Shown piece after piece: positions 46,473-58,578 of a stretch of 64,000 nucleotides of DNA (position 1 is its first letter; every line of letters starts with the position of its first letter). Made by a program: the position numbers and the translations under genes. Location: NCBI GenBank assembly GCA_964036665.1, contig OZ038529.1:16934060-16998059 (forward strand), written 5' to 3'. This stretch comes from Gordius sp. MW1 (lineage: Eukaryota > Nematomorpha > Gordioida > Gordea > Gordiidae). The notes under the pieces are model-generated. The model ran no database searches. It was given only the letters and a program-made list of their open reading frames with translations, and was not told the origin of the DNA.

Positions 46473-49400
46473 ATGCCAGCTAAACGCAAAAGGAACAATT
46501 TGGGTCGTCAAACGAAAGAAAATGCAGTCATGATAAATATTAGAGCACATAGAACAGACGAACAAATCCTACAAAACAATTCAGATATGCATGTGAGGAT
46601 GGCCCAAATACGTAAATCACAATCGCCAGAGGCACGAGATAAACGAAATCAACAAAGACGATTAAAAAAACAAGCCCGCCGATTTGTAATCAACTCACGT
46701 AGAGAAAATGACCAACAACGCCAACAATCGGCTTCATTCCTTCGACTAGCATTCCAGTATGAGCCTGATGTTGAATATTACGCCCATTCCAAAGTGGTCG
46801 TTGATACTATGGACAATGTATGTCCTCATTGTCTTGCACTTAAATATAAAAATGAATCAGCCGGGATGTGTTGCGCACCAGTAAAAGTTCGACTAACGGA
46901 GATTGAAACACCAGCTGAACCATTGCACGGTTTACCTATCGGTACGGATCTTGATTTTAGCCTGTTCCTGAAGTCAATTCGAACATTCAATTCAGCTTCC
47001 AAATGACATCGTTAGGAGCAACAGAAATAGTTCAAATTAATGCTGCAAACGGTCAACAATTTAATTCAACGTTTAAAATAAAAGGCCAGGTTTTTCACAA
47101 AGTGGGTTCATTGCTGCCGATGCCAAACGAATCTTATAAATCTTTACAAATTTACTTTATGGGTGGTGGCGACTCCGAACGCGCAGTCGCTAATCGCGTG
47201 GATGCACTTTGCGGCTACAACAATTTTGATTCCCCTTTTGCCAGGCGTATCGTCAGCGAACTGGACGTTCTGTTGAATGAGCACAATGAATTATTAAAAT
47301 TATTTAAATCACACATGCCCAAATTACTAAATGACAACTACGCTTTTGTCATCGATTCTGATAAAACACCAGTTGGAGAGCACATTCGTAGATTCAATGC
47401 TCCTATAGTTGACGACGTTGCCGGAGGTTGGAGACCATACGGCTTTGCGCCAAATCGTGATTCGAGGAAGAGATAACAATCTTCAGTTCAGTGCTGATAC
47501 ACACCGTTCATATGACGCTCTCCAATATCCGATAATTTTTTGGAAAGGACTAGATAAATATTGCATAAACATTAAACAACGAGATCCCCTAACAGGTTCT
47601 TTATTCATTATTAAAAACCTGATGACTTATTTTCAATTAATTGGAATACACATTATTACAGGAGCCGAAACAAACAAGAAGGTTAGTTCGAAGGATTTTT
47701 ATGCATAATGTTTAATGATTAGACGCGGTCAAGACAACGTGATACTACGCTGTCGTGAGCTTTGCCAACAAATCCATGGTCAACATGTATGTGAAGATAG
47801 AGATATAATCAACAGAAACTGCATGCGGAAGAATACATTCACTTACGAGACGCTATTGCGAACAACGCCGACACTGCAGAAATTGGTAACTCTATTGTTC
47901 TGCCATCATCGTACGTAGGTAGTCCACGTCACATGCAAGAATACAAACAGGATGCTATGGCTTTCGTAAGGGAATACGGACGACCGTGTTTTTTTTATCA
48001 CGTTTATATGTAATCCATAATGGCAGGAGAATACATCGTTGCTATTACCAGGACATACTGCAATACATAGTCATGACATTACGGCACGGGTGTTTAAACA
48101 AAAATTAAAGTCTTTCATTAATTTCATTATAAAATTACATATATTTTGCACTGCACGTTGCTGTGTATTCAATTGAGTGGCAAAAGCGAGGATTACCTCA
48201 TGCTCATATTTTGATTTGGTTCGTCGAGAAAATACGTCCTGAAGACATCGATAGTTTAATTTCTGCAGAAATTCCAAATCCGTCTACTGATCAATTATTG
48301 TTTGATATTGTTACTAAAAACATGATTCATGGCCCATGTGGATATTTAAATCGTTCATCGCCTTGCATGTTAGATGGAAGTACAAAGTGTTTTCCTAAAG
48401 ATTTCATCAATGATACGGTCACACATGTCGACGGATATCCTATTTATCGTCGAAGAAGTACCGATAATGGCGGACAAATATTTACTAAAACTATCAGTAA
48501 CGCAGCCCTTGACATTGACAATCGATGGGTTGTACCATTTGTGCAAAACATTCAATGCTCATATTAATGTTGAGTTCTGCAGTTCGGTGAAGAGCATCAA
48601 ATATATATGCAAGTATGTGAATAAAGGAAATGATATGGCTGTATTTAGAATTGATAATACCAATGTGAATGCTCTTCCATTGAATAACAATGATAAAATA
48701 ATTAACTACCAAATTGGCCGGTACATAAGCTCCAATGAAGCTGTTTGGCGGATCTTTGGTTTATCAATTCATGAACGGAATCCAGCAGTTATCCATTTAG
48801 CTGTCCATCTTGAAAACGGCCAGCGTGTATTTTTCACGAACGAGACCGCGCTTGATCGTGCTATAAATCCACCAAAAACTACACTCACCGATTTTTGTGA
48901 ATTGTGTTATCGTACCGATGCTTTTGGTGCCTTCGTGCGAACATTACTCTATTCAAAAGTACCCCCGCTATTTTACGTTGACTCAAGCGAAAAACTGGAT
49001 GCCCCGCAAGCAAGGCACACCAGTTAATACATGCCCTGGTTTATTCAAATCAAACATTTTGGGTCGTGTATATATAGTGAATCCTAGGCAGACTGAGTGC
49101 TTTTATCTGCGACTGTTGTTGGTAAATGTCACCGGCCCATTGTCATATCACGATATACGTAAAGTTAATGGACATCAGTATTAAATGTATAAAGATTCAT
49201 GCCTTGCACTAGGCTTGATAGAAGATGACAAGTATTGGGACAGTATGCTTACTGAAGCAGCATTAAACTCTACAGCAACACAAATTCGTCTACTATTCGC
49301 TATAGTGTTGACTACATGTTCCCCGGCCCGAGCACAAACGTTGTGGGATAAGCACAAATATTCAATGGCTGAAGATATATTACATCGATATACTTCAAGG

Positions 49401-50970
49401 TGCAACGATCTATCGATATTATTCAGCGACGCAATGTACAATGAAGCATTGATAGCTAATAAGGTCTTTGCATTGTCATTGCCAATTTAAAAATTAGTCA
49501 TTTTGGAATGAATTCACCAAATCGAAGTGCATCTGATTTACACAACACTGACACTGATATGAGTCTTGAATGCAGTACAATACTGTAGAAATGGCAGCAA
49601 TGTTACTCGCAATGTCCCACTACTGACTGATGAACAAAAAACCATTTACGACCGCATTATGCTGGCAGTTTTGGCAGGACAAGGTGGTTTCTTTTTTTTG
49701 AATGCACCAGGTGGAACTGGCGAAACATTTCTTATTTCAGTAATTCTTGCCGAGATACGATCCAAAAATAACATCTCATTGGCCGTTGCATCATCTGGCA
49801 TTTAAGCAACTTTAATAGATGGAGGCAGAACATCTCATTCTGCATTAAAGTTGCCACTAAATAAAGTAACCCAGAGGCAGTGTGCAACATAAAAAAACAA
49901 TCGTCCATGGCCACAATACTCAAACGGTGTAAAGTTATCATGAATGTGCTATGGCACATAAACATTCCCTTGAGGCATTGGACAGGACATTGAAGGATAT
50001 AAAAAACAATATAAAATATTTGGCGGCACTCTTTTACTCCTTTCAGGTGATTTCAGACAAACACTTCCCGTCATTCCACGTTAAACGTACGCTGATGAGA
50101 TCAACGCTTGCTTAAAATCATCGTCACTGTGGCGTAATGTTGAAAAGTTAGAGCTGAAATTAAACATGCGCGTTCATATGATTAAAGATCCATCCGCTGA
50201 AACATTCTTAAAACAACTGTTAGATATTGGTGATGGAAAAGTTGCTATGTATGAAAATACTGGATGCATAAAATTACCGTCGTTTTGCACAGTCGTCGAC
50301 TCGCAAAATGCTCTCATCGACCACATATTTCTAGATCTATATACACAGTACAAAAATCTTGCCTGGATGTCCGAAAGAGCAATATTGTCACAAAAAATGG
50401 TTGTCAATAATTTAAATTCCAAGATACAACAGTTGTTGCCAGGTGACTTGGTGTCAAATCTGTCGATACAGTTTGCGATGCTAACGAAGCTGTAAGTTAG
50501 TTTTTGAATTCATTGGATTTGTCAGGCATGCCACCGCACCTTTTACAATTGAAGGTTGGATCTCCAATAATTTTGCTTCATAATTTAAACCCACCACGGC
50601 TGTGCAATGGCACACGATAAGTCATTATAAAATGTATGAAAAATGTTATCGAAGTCACCATTTTGAATGGCAAGTTCCGAGGTGAAAATGTATTGCTGCC
50701 ACGAATCCCTATGATTCTCACAGATGTGCCGATTAAATTTAAACGTATTCAATTTCCAATTAGATTGGCATTCGTAATGACAATTAATAAGGCTCAGGTC
50801 AAACGATGTCTATTTGTGGCTTAGATTTGGGCACATCATGCTTTTCCCACGGACAGCTATACGTGGCATGTTCTCGCGTAGGTAAACCATCCCGTTTGTT
50901 TGTGTTGGCTAAAGATGGACTAACCAAAATACTGTATATTCCATCGCACTTAGAGATTGATGGTATTTTT
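46473..50970 (+). pseudogene. Helitron Rep-helicase, broken
   Basis: The protein would nick and replicate DNA by rolling circle and unwind it. The ATG at 46473 opens a basic N-terminal region (MPAKRKRNNLGRQTKENAVM) and a Cys-rich patch (VCPHCLALKY). The Helitron N-terminal domain follows at 47003-47476 and 47409-47708 (MPNESYKSLQIYFMGGGDSE; ALQYPIIFWKG). The Rep motif RGLPHAHILIWF lies near 48185-48220 and KYICKYVNKGND near 48600. The PIF1-type helicase begins near 49620 with NAPGGTGETFL, where the Walker A lysine is replaced by glutamate; SGDFRQTLPVIP follows near 50045 and LYVACSRVGKPSRLF near 50855. Frame changes near 46995, 47410 and 48390 and stops such as near 49803 split it into at least eight pieces. 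It cannot make the full protein. Confidence 0.88.
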
Positions 50971-51123
50971 TAATCGTCATAATTCGATGTATTATCAAAA
51001 ATTATTTAAGTATAAAGAATGAAATTAATAAATGATTAGTGTATTCTCACAACGCCCCATTCTGATTTTAGTCATAACCACATACCCATACACTTATAGT
51101 ATTTTCTAGAAAAAATGTATATA

Positions 51124-51151
51124 GCAAAACAACGTTTGCCGGGTCAGCTAG
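51124..51151 (+). terminator. Helitron 3' hairpin and CTAG end
   Basis: GCAAA/TTTGC stem with a six-base loop, then CGGGTCAGCTAG. In Helitrons this hairpin signals the end of rolling-circle transfer. Confidence 0.8.
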
Positions 51152-52025
51152 TACTACTATAATATTTTGTCCCATTGCGACAACTACCCTAAAAACCTTT
51201 GGCCCCTAAGCCTTAAAACTTTTTAAAAAAATAGGGAAACAAATCTCATTGCTATCCCATGATAATCGCGAATCGTTTTTTATACGACAGAAAATCGGCA
51301 TAATTATCTGTAAATGTACTTCATTAGCCATAACCGAATGTTTCCCAATATTTACGATTCTTAATTTTTTGATTTAGTTATCTCACCTTCACAAAATAAG
51401 TAATTCTCTCTAAAAATTGTTTTTTTAAACATTTATTATTAGTAAATGCGCAACTTAACAAGAGTTCTTTTAATATAATTGAGTTTTTCCGTATAACTTG
51501 AAAAAAAATTCAATTTTCTGTCAATGGGGGGGGGGGGGGAGGTTCTAACCCGAAAACCCCCTTCCCTACGCTACTTTTTTTCACTCTTGATTGAAATAAA
51601 TGAAAAAGCACCTTTTAACAGCTTTTAAAAACTCACCTTAGTAATTTCGCTTTAACTATCCAAGCTATGGAGCTATGTGACGGAAAATAAGTATCAATTC
51701 ATAATAAATAAATAAGATTATTATAATTGATTTCTTCCTTGATAATTTGAATTGGGGTAAAAATATAAGGTTGGGGGGCCCGAAAGGGCCAGGATTTTGC
51801 TGAGAAGGCCTTGGCCCCACCATAGCTACCCCACTGGTTGCAATAAGGCTGTAAAAAGAACCAAGGAGTATGAGGCAATATGGCATAAATAGGTCTCCTG
51901 GCATCATAATCCACTTGTTATGGCTTGTTATGCACCTTACAAGAAACGTATTTTAGAAAGAAGGAAAGTATATCCAACCAAGATAGATATAAAATACATT
52001 AGAAAACGCCAAAAGGCGATATATA
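51152..52025. other. No gene; hAT end and another short inverted-repeat element
   Basis: At 51523-51577 a poly-G block with GGTTCTAACCCGAAAACC and CCCTACGCTACT is a hAT right end, as at 32001-32051. At 51770-51836 GGCCAGGATTTTGC and TATGGTGGGGC-type sequence (on the complement CCAGTGGGGTAGCTATGG) looks like the end of another element whose partner I could not find. Confidence 0.45.
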
Positions 52026-52029
52026 CTAC

Positions 52030-52514
52030 AGCACAAACCACCCGCCCGACCTGAGCTCGTCCGAGGGGGAATTGAGTCGGGTTCGGATATAAAAAATAAA
52101 ATAATTGCGGCTCATATCAGGCCTGATGGACCAGCCTAGTGGATAAGCTCGACCTGAAACACATCAAACACTATATAAAATAAATATTTTCCTATAACTT
52201 AGGTAATATGCTTATAACAATCTATAAATCTTTTAATAATTTTTAATAGCGCTTATAAAATAAAATAAGCAAAAAATTTTAAAAGTTATCTATTTGTATT
52301 AAGGAAGTTTTTCATTTTTAAATTGTTAATAAGTTTATTATAGCAATTGGATTTTTTTTTATCTAAAAGTATCCATAGCAAAATAATTTATTAATATGAT
52401 TAAACAATTTTAATAAAAAGCTTTTATAAATTAGGACTGGACTTAGTTCGGGCCAAAAATCAATCAACAATTTTAGGCTTGGGCCAACATTGGGCTTGGC
52501 GGGAGAAATTTTTT
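52030..52514. repeat. GCCCG-rich interspersed repeat
   Basis: CCACCCGCCCGACCTGAGCT at the left and TTCGGGCCAAAAATC with TTGGGCTTGGCGGG at the right frame an AT-rich middle, as in the other copies of this group. It directly abuts the LINE fragment. Confidence 0.5.
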
Positions 52515-53200
52515 TGCAGGGCATGCTGTTCAGGCCGATATAGCCAGCAAACTGGATGATAAAGAGGGCTACATGCTAATCAATAAATTGGCCAGAGATA
52601 ATAAATGTCGGGCTTATAATAGTAAAAAGTAAGGAGGGTCAACCTTACTTAAAACGATGTAGTGGACGATATTTTGAAGAATCTCTTAATATTGCAAATG
52701 ACAAAGTGAGCGAAATGAACAAGATGTGAAAATTTATAGCAAATAAGACCAGAGAGATTAGCGATGAAAGCTGGAGTAACCTTCTTGACAGGATATTGAC
52801 AAAGGAGCAAATCCCCGATCACTGTACAACGAGAACCAAAGGAGGTCCTTTGGGTTAGGAGTGTGGCGATAGAGATGTTATCATTCCTCTGCACTTAGGG
52901 AAGAATTATAGGTACCAAGACTAAGGAACGAGGTGGACATATCGGCTAATTAGTTTACATTTAGAGCCGCCTGACTCCTTCGCTAGTTAAATGATGTTAA
53001 GATATTGAAAGGAAAAAATCTACACATGATTTATCTTGGAGAAGGTTTATGACACAATGCATCGCGATTTGATATGTTGTTGCGAGATAGCAAATATTCC
53101 TTTTGCATATGTTCGACTCAAGAAAAATATTTAATAAACCTCAAATTCCTTTGTTAGGACGACTGTGGGAGTTTTGATTTTTTGGAGGGATCGGCTCTAT
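52515..53200 (+). mobile_element. RTE-type LINE internal fragment
   Basis: Readable pieces are ADIASKLDDKEGYMLINKLA (52530-52590), corresponding to MANKLDHKAGDYCLMYELAK in the LINE at 35463, then RYFEESLNIANDKVS and NLLDRILTKEQIPDHC, the linker before reverse transcriptase. Weak reverse-transcriptase similarity continues to about 53165. Both the endonuclease and the rest of the reverse transcriptase are missing, and frames are broken. Confidence 0.75.
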
Positions 53201-53474
53201 GCCTCTAATAGTGGTGTTAAATTGCTAACTTGCTTCAACTCCAAGCGCGTACACGCACACTGAGCTGTTATGCTCGTAAGCACAATGAGTGCTCGCTGTT
53301 GGGTGCACTACGCAGAACTGTACAGTAGCATATAAAAATGCTCGAGGCGAGTCGAAGCAGCAAAATTTGTTCAAGCATTCAGCAGATTGCCTGAGCAGTA
53401 AACTCGAGCAGATAGCAAATATAAGCTATATGCTACGATTTAGTAACTTTAAATATTTCTCATATTATATATCA

Positions 53475-53740
53475 TAAATAAATCAAGAACTTTGCCCCCC
53501 TCCCTTTTTTCGTCCCCTTGGTTTGCACCACCCCCCCCCCTCTTTTTTAACACTCTTTTTCACCTGGAGGGGGGGGGGGTGATTTACCCTTCCCTTTTTT
53601 AATCCTTTTTCTCACCCGGGCCCTCTTTTTTACCCCCCCCCCCCCCTCCTTTGTACCCTTGTAATAAGGGGGGAAGCAAATCACCCCCCCCCCCCCACCA
53701 GGGTGAAAAAAAGGGTAAGAAAATAGATGGGTAAGGCATG
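53475..53740. repeat. Poly-C/poly-G low-complexity repeat, homologous to 10765-10880
   Basis: It starts CAAGAACTTTGCCCCCC, then CCCTTTTTT, TTGGTTTGCACC and alternating poly-C and poly-G tracts with TTTTTCACC-type words. The same series occurs at 10765-10880. Complementary tracts could fold the whole segment. Confidence 0.6.
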
Positions 53741-54569
53741 AATTAGATTATATTAAGTTATTTCATTAGAAGGGGGCTAGGATTTCTCCTCCTAATTTGT
53801 TTTCAGGTTTATTAAATTTTATTAATATATGGATAGTTTAAAATAATATATCCAAAATGTTAATTTAAACTCAATATATTAAAAATAATAAACGAAACGT
53901 TTATAAATAGCGAAATTTGACCTGTAGCAAATAATATGTCAGTTAAAATGATTGATTGACAGCTCATATTTAACACGGCTGGCCTCTGTTATACTACACT
54001 GGGCAGGCCGGGTATCATAACAAGATTAGGTTAATGCGGGCTTACTGAGATTTTATATTAGCTTACTATTTTTTGTCACGTTTTTATTTAAAAAATTCGA
54101 GAATTAAATGAAATTTTCGAAAATATGACATAAAACTCGGGCCATCGGCCCTCGTGGGAAGGGGCAGGGGAGAAGGGAAGGGAAGGGGGGAAGGGAAGGG
54201 GGGACGACTCATCTATACTTCGTATAAATGTATCATATTTGCTATGCAATTTATGGGCGGGAAAGGTGGGAAGGGGCGAGAATGCTTATAGGGGGGTATT
54301 CAATGCCTAATGATTAATTAATTATTAATTTTTATGCAAATTTTCCATTTATGGGCAAAATGTAATATAGGCAAAATGTAATATAGGCAAGGGTTAGGGT
54401 TAGATTTAGTGTTTGCATCTAGTTGCGTATTACATTAGTTTTTATGGCCTTTAGTGATTATGGGTCTAACAAACATTATATTATAAAACATCACAATGTT
54501 AAGAATTTGCAGAATTGTTGGGAGAAATTTTTTGTTGAATTTGAACAATTTTTAATTAAAAAAATCAAA

Positions 54570-55735
54570 AATTTAGCCAATGGTCATTTTTTCTCCATTG
54601 GTCAGTACCAACAGATACTCTATAAGCCAATGATAGCCAAAAAAACGGGAAAAAAAAATTTGATGCTCACTTTGGCCAATGGTCATTTTTCCATTGGTCA
54701 GCAGCCAGCACACGGTAAAAGTGGATATAAATTCATAAGAGTAAAAAAAAAACGAAAAAAAAATTTTCAAATCACATTTTGGCCAATGGTCATTTTTTTC
54801 CATTGGTCAGCAGCCAGGACACGGTAAAAGTGGATATAAATTCATAATAGTCAAAAAATACGAAAAAAAATTTTCGAATCACATTTTGGCCAATGGTCAT
54901 TTTTTTCCATTGGTCAGCAGCCAGGACACGGGAAAAGTGGATATATATTTATAATAGTAAAAAAAAACGAAAAAATATTTTCGAATCACATTTTGGCCAA
55001 TTGTCATTTTTTTCATTGGTCAGCAGCCAGCGGACGGCCAAAAAGTCATAATAGCAATGGTATGAACAGGAACAATCATAATAGTCAAAAAAAATGAAAG
55101 AAATAATTTCGATTCACATTTTGGCCAATGGTGATTTTTTCCATCGGTCAGGAGCCAGCGGACGGCCAAAAAGTCATAATAGCAATGGTAGGAACAGGAA
55201 CAATCATAATAGTCAAAAAAAATGAAAAAAATAATTTCGATTCACATTTTGGCCAATGGTCATTTTTTTCATCGGTCAGAAACCAGCGAACGGCCAAAAA
55301 GTCATAATAGCAATGGTAGGAACAGGAACAATCATAATAGTCAAAAAAAACAAAAAAAATAATTTCGATTCACATTTTGGCCAATGGTCATTTTTTCCAT
55401 CGGTCAGGAGTCAGCGGACGGCCAAAAAGTCATAATAGCAATGGTAGTAACAGAAACAATCATAATAGTAAAAAAAAACGAAAAAATAAACTCGGATTCA
55501 CATATTGGCCAATGGTCATTTTTTTCATTGGTCAGCAGCCAGCGGACGGCCAAAAAGTCATAATAGCAATGGTAGTAACAGGAACAATCATAATAGTCAA
55601 TAAAAAAACGAAAAAATAAACTCGGATTCACATTTTGGCCAATGGTCATTTTTTTCATTGGTCAGCAGCCAGCGGACGGCCAAAAAGTCTTATTATTAAT
55701 GATAGTAACAAGAACAATCATAAGAGTCAAAAAAA
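54570..55735. repeat. Tandem array of about ten units with a hairpin in each
   Basis: Units of about 105-130 bp each contain GGCCAATGGTCATTTTTT and CATTGGTCAGCAGCCAG, in which CCAATG pairs with CATTGG across a short T-rich loop. Starts are near 54575, 54674, 54780, 54889, 55000, 55125, 55250, 55378, 55506 and 55637. Early units have a spacer with ACACGGTAAAAGTGGATATA; later ones have CGGACGGCCAAAAAGTCATA and AGCAATGGTAGTAACAGGAA. The dyad is far better conserved than the spacer. Related dispersed copies lie at 9183-9850 in the opposite orientation. Confidence 0.85.
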
Positions 55736-56002
55736 ACTCCGGGATTCTAACCCAAAAACTAGTTAAATTGCATAGCAATTAAAAGTAAACAACTTTTATT
55801 TATGTTTATTATATAAAATTAATAAAATGAAACAATAATAGAACAAGCGGACGACCAAAAAGTCATATTATCAATGGGGCACCTCTTATGCATTAATTTA
55901 AAAAATAACACAGCGAGGGAGATAGAGATGAGGGGTGGGGCACCTCTTTCTTATGCATTAATTTAAAAAATCGATAACCTAATATACCCAATGCAAACTA
56001 AT

Positions 56003-56058
56003 AACAAACAGCGTGACAAACAGCGGGACAAACAGCGTGACAAACAGCGTGACAAACA
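56003..56058. repeat. 12-bp tandem repeat, four to five copies
   Basis: The unit is GTGACAAACAGC, with one copy reading GGGACAAACAGC. Confidence 0.85.
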
Positions 56059-56399
56059 AAAGCAAAAGCGAGCCCATAAATTGCATAGCAATTAATTAAA
56101 GCTTAAAGTTCAAAATATTTGGCCCACCAGTTAGGACGGCTCTAGTGATTTGGGGATGGCGGGGCGGAATCCTAGAAGGGTATCCGCAGGCCCTGGGGCA
56201 ATTTAGTTATTAGACCGTGATGGGTTCTGGCAAAAAAATTAGACAAATATGATCAATGATAAAAGTATTAATTTTGTATATAGAATGTAGAACCTACAAT
56301 AAATATCATTTTATTTGCCCACCAGCGATTGTCTATTTGGGTTTTCGCCCTAAGTAGGAGCATTAAATATGATTTGTTAATATTGCCTAGAGAATTGCA

Positions 56400-57357
56400 A
56401 AGTCATTTTTTTCAACCCGAACCCGACCCTAAATTTTTTTAAATTTTTAACCCAAACCCGACCCGACCCGAAAGCATTTTAAATTTTTCAGCCCGAACCC
56501 GACCTATTTCAACCAAAACCCGACCCGACCAGACCCGAATGCATTTTAAAATTTTCAACCCGAACCCGACCCGGACCGACCCGAAAGCGTTAAAATTTTT
56601 TAGCCGAATTCTTTTTCGAACGTATGTCAAATTTCCGGTATCCAACGCGAGAGTAATAAAAATTTGCGGTGTGCATGGGCGTAGCTAGGGGGTGGCAGAG
56701 ACAGGCGGATGCCCCTCTTCAAATCCAAAAAATCGTAGATATTTAATCAAATTATGGCTAGAATTTAAAAAATGGTCCTTAATCATTATTGCCCCTCTCT
56801 AATTTCAATTTCCTGGCTACTCCCATGAGGGTGTTTAAAATTTAATCGAAAGTGCGATTTATGAAACTAATTGATTCCACAGATTTTGATTACTTTTATT
56901 TTAATGATTTATAATAGAGATATATATAAATGATTGCACACAGTATCTGGTCACATTCAATTTGAAAAATAGAGTTTTGCAAATGAATCATTTAATAAAT
57001 TTAAACATAATCTTATTTGTTTTATGAATATATATTAATGTAGTTTGAATTAATAATGAACTACAACTTCACACTATTTAAATACAATTAATTAAAAAAT
57101 ATTATTTTGTTGATATATTTTACCTTTCACCAGTCAAATTTAAATTTGCATTTAAATTAAAACAATCAGATTTAAAAAAACAAAAGGGATTTGAATTAAC
57201 TTAATGAATGATCTTCAATTATACATTTCGGTATTAATTAAAAAATATTATACATAATAGCATTATTTTTAAAGATATGTCACTGGTATTCTGCAATGTA
57301 AGATTTATAACCCTTGACCCGACACTTTAAATCCAACCCGACCCCACCCGATATTAT
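56400..57357 (-). repeat. Composite CCCGACCCG-rich repeat with a MITE inside (copy 2)
   Basis: This is the inverted copy of 23890-24855, with the same end blocks (AACCCGAACCCGACC), the same AT-rich core and a MITE at the same internal place. Its distal end is shorter than in copy 1. Open frames through the GC-motif blocks simply repeat Arg-Val-Gly-Phe-Gly-like words and are not genes. Confidence 0.75.
56674..56827. mobile_element. MITE inside composite repeat copy 2
   Basis: The ends are CATGGGCGTAGCT and GGCTACTCCCATG. The flanks GCGGTGTG and AGGGTGTT are the complements of those in copy 1. Confidence 0.75.
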
Positions 57358-58249
57358 ATAAACATAATTGCTTGTTAGCTACTAACTAGCAATGGAAGGA
57401 CTGTTGTTTTTACGGGGGAAAAATGTTCAAACCAGTTGCGTAAAACAGGGGGGGGGGACGGAAATCCCCCCCCTACCCCCTGTTTTTGGATTAATAACTA
57501 AATCAAATGGGTTAAAATACTATAGTTTTGTTACATCAAAGACTTTAAGACACTTATAAAAACCTAGAAACATTTTTTGATTTAAATTTTGACAAAATGC
57601 GTTGTAAAATTTCGGAAAATGATTTTAAAAATTGCCATAAAAAAACTTGTTTGAACATTTATTTCCCGTGAAAAAACCAGATCGCCCCAGGAAGTAGAAG
57701 CGATTATTATAATGTTTCTCTTCTATATAATATTAATACTTTTATCATTTATCATATTTGTCAAAAATATTCTGCTAGAGCCCATCACGGTTTGATAACT
57801 AAATTACATGCCAAGGCCAGCCAAAACCCTTTAATTGCACAATTCACTAATGCTGTCGAACAGCCGGGCCCAAAAGGACGATTTTCAATTTCAAGTTATT
57901 TTCAAATTTTTTTGATCTAATTCTAGAATTTTTATAAATAAAAAGGTGGCAAAAAAATAGTAAAATATATAAAAAATTATATTATTGTGCCCGCCCAGGC
58001 CTACCTAAAAATCTCAATTTAGAACGGTAGCCTGCCCTACCCCTTGGCGGAGTGGGCCAAGCAGCGAGCCCGACTTTTTGGTTGTTTAATTTTTACTTTT
58101 AATTACAATTAAAATGGGAGGGGGAAAATTTTTGCCAAATTCCCCCCCCCCCCCCCTCGTGAAAATCCTGGCTACGCGCCTGTTCATACCTAAAAATAAT
58201 CAAATTTGTCGACAGGAGTTTTTAATATAAATTTTATTCATATGAATGA
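57358..58249. other. No gene; small repeat pieces
   Basis: A poly-G/poly-C hairpin occurs at 57447-57483. GCCCG blocks lie at 57855-58075 (AGCCGGGCCC, GTGCCCGCCCAGGCC and GCGAGCCCGAC). A hAT end (GAAAATCCTGGCTACGCGCC) at about 58160-58180 is the exact partner type of the left end at 19119. None is complete. Confidence 0.5.
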
Positions 58250-58526
58250 TGTAATGGAGTAGTATTCAAGGTAGCCTTTTTGAATACACGCGTTTTTACT
58301 ATACTTGAGCGCGGTCACAGACATTTGATTATACTCGTAGCCATTTGAATACACCTTAGTTTACACCGTACTTGGTATCTCTTATTTGATTATGTATGTC
58401 CTTCTTTATAATTATTACTCGCAGTTATCTATAAAAAGCCGTGTTTATTTAATAAAAGAGTCTCTCTGTGCCTTTCTGTCGATTTAGTGTATGGTTTAGG
58501 ACAATACCCCCGGCCACTTCGTTACA
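58250..58526 (+). repeat. 5' LTR of the gypsy element
   Basis: 277 bp, ends TGT/ACA. TATAAAAAG near 58430 and AATAAA near 58451 may be promoter and polyadenylation signals. Confidence 0.92.
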
Positions 58527-58578
58527 ACTGGCGACGAGGAAAAACCCTTCCACACCTAACTAGCAATTATCAATCAAG

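Larger units (their letters stand above)
46033..51151 (+). mobile_element. Helitron with both ends
   Basis: The 5' end is TCTAATATATAAAATTCTC, followed by CTCCTCCGAAACGGCTGAAC, wording I recognise from arthropod Helitron 5' ends. The 3' end is GGGTCAGCTAG, preceded by a short hairpin (GCAAAACAACGTTTGC, 51124-51139). The flanks are A (46032) and T (51152), the Helitron insertion signature, with no target duplication. The 5.1-kb length suits an element encoding a Rep-helicase. The coding region within is broken (see 46473-50970). Two further features are a second TCTTATATATAAAAATGC start-like word at 46331 and a lone CATGGGCGTAGCC at 46380 before the coding region. Confidence 0.9.

Noticed and set aside
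54388-54405. GGGTTAGGGTTAG, telomere-like
   Set aside because: Only two units; too short to mean a telomere or interstitial telomeric block.
54570-55735. CRISPR-like appearance of repeats and spacers
   Set aside because: Units are over 100 bp, spacers are near-copies of each other and the context is animal DNA with transposons; this is an ordinary tandem array.
56439-56645. Open frame with repeated Arg-Val-Gly-Phe-Gly words
   Set aside because: It is the translation of CCCGACCCG blocks in a noncoding repeat.
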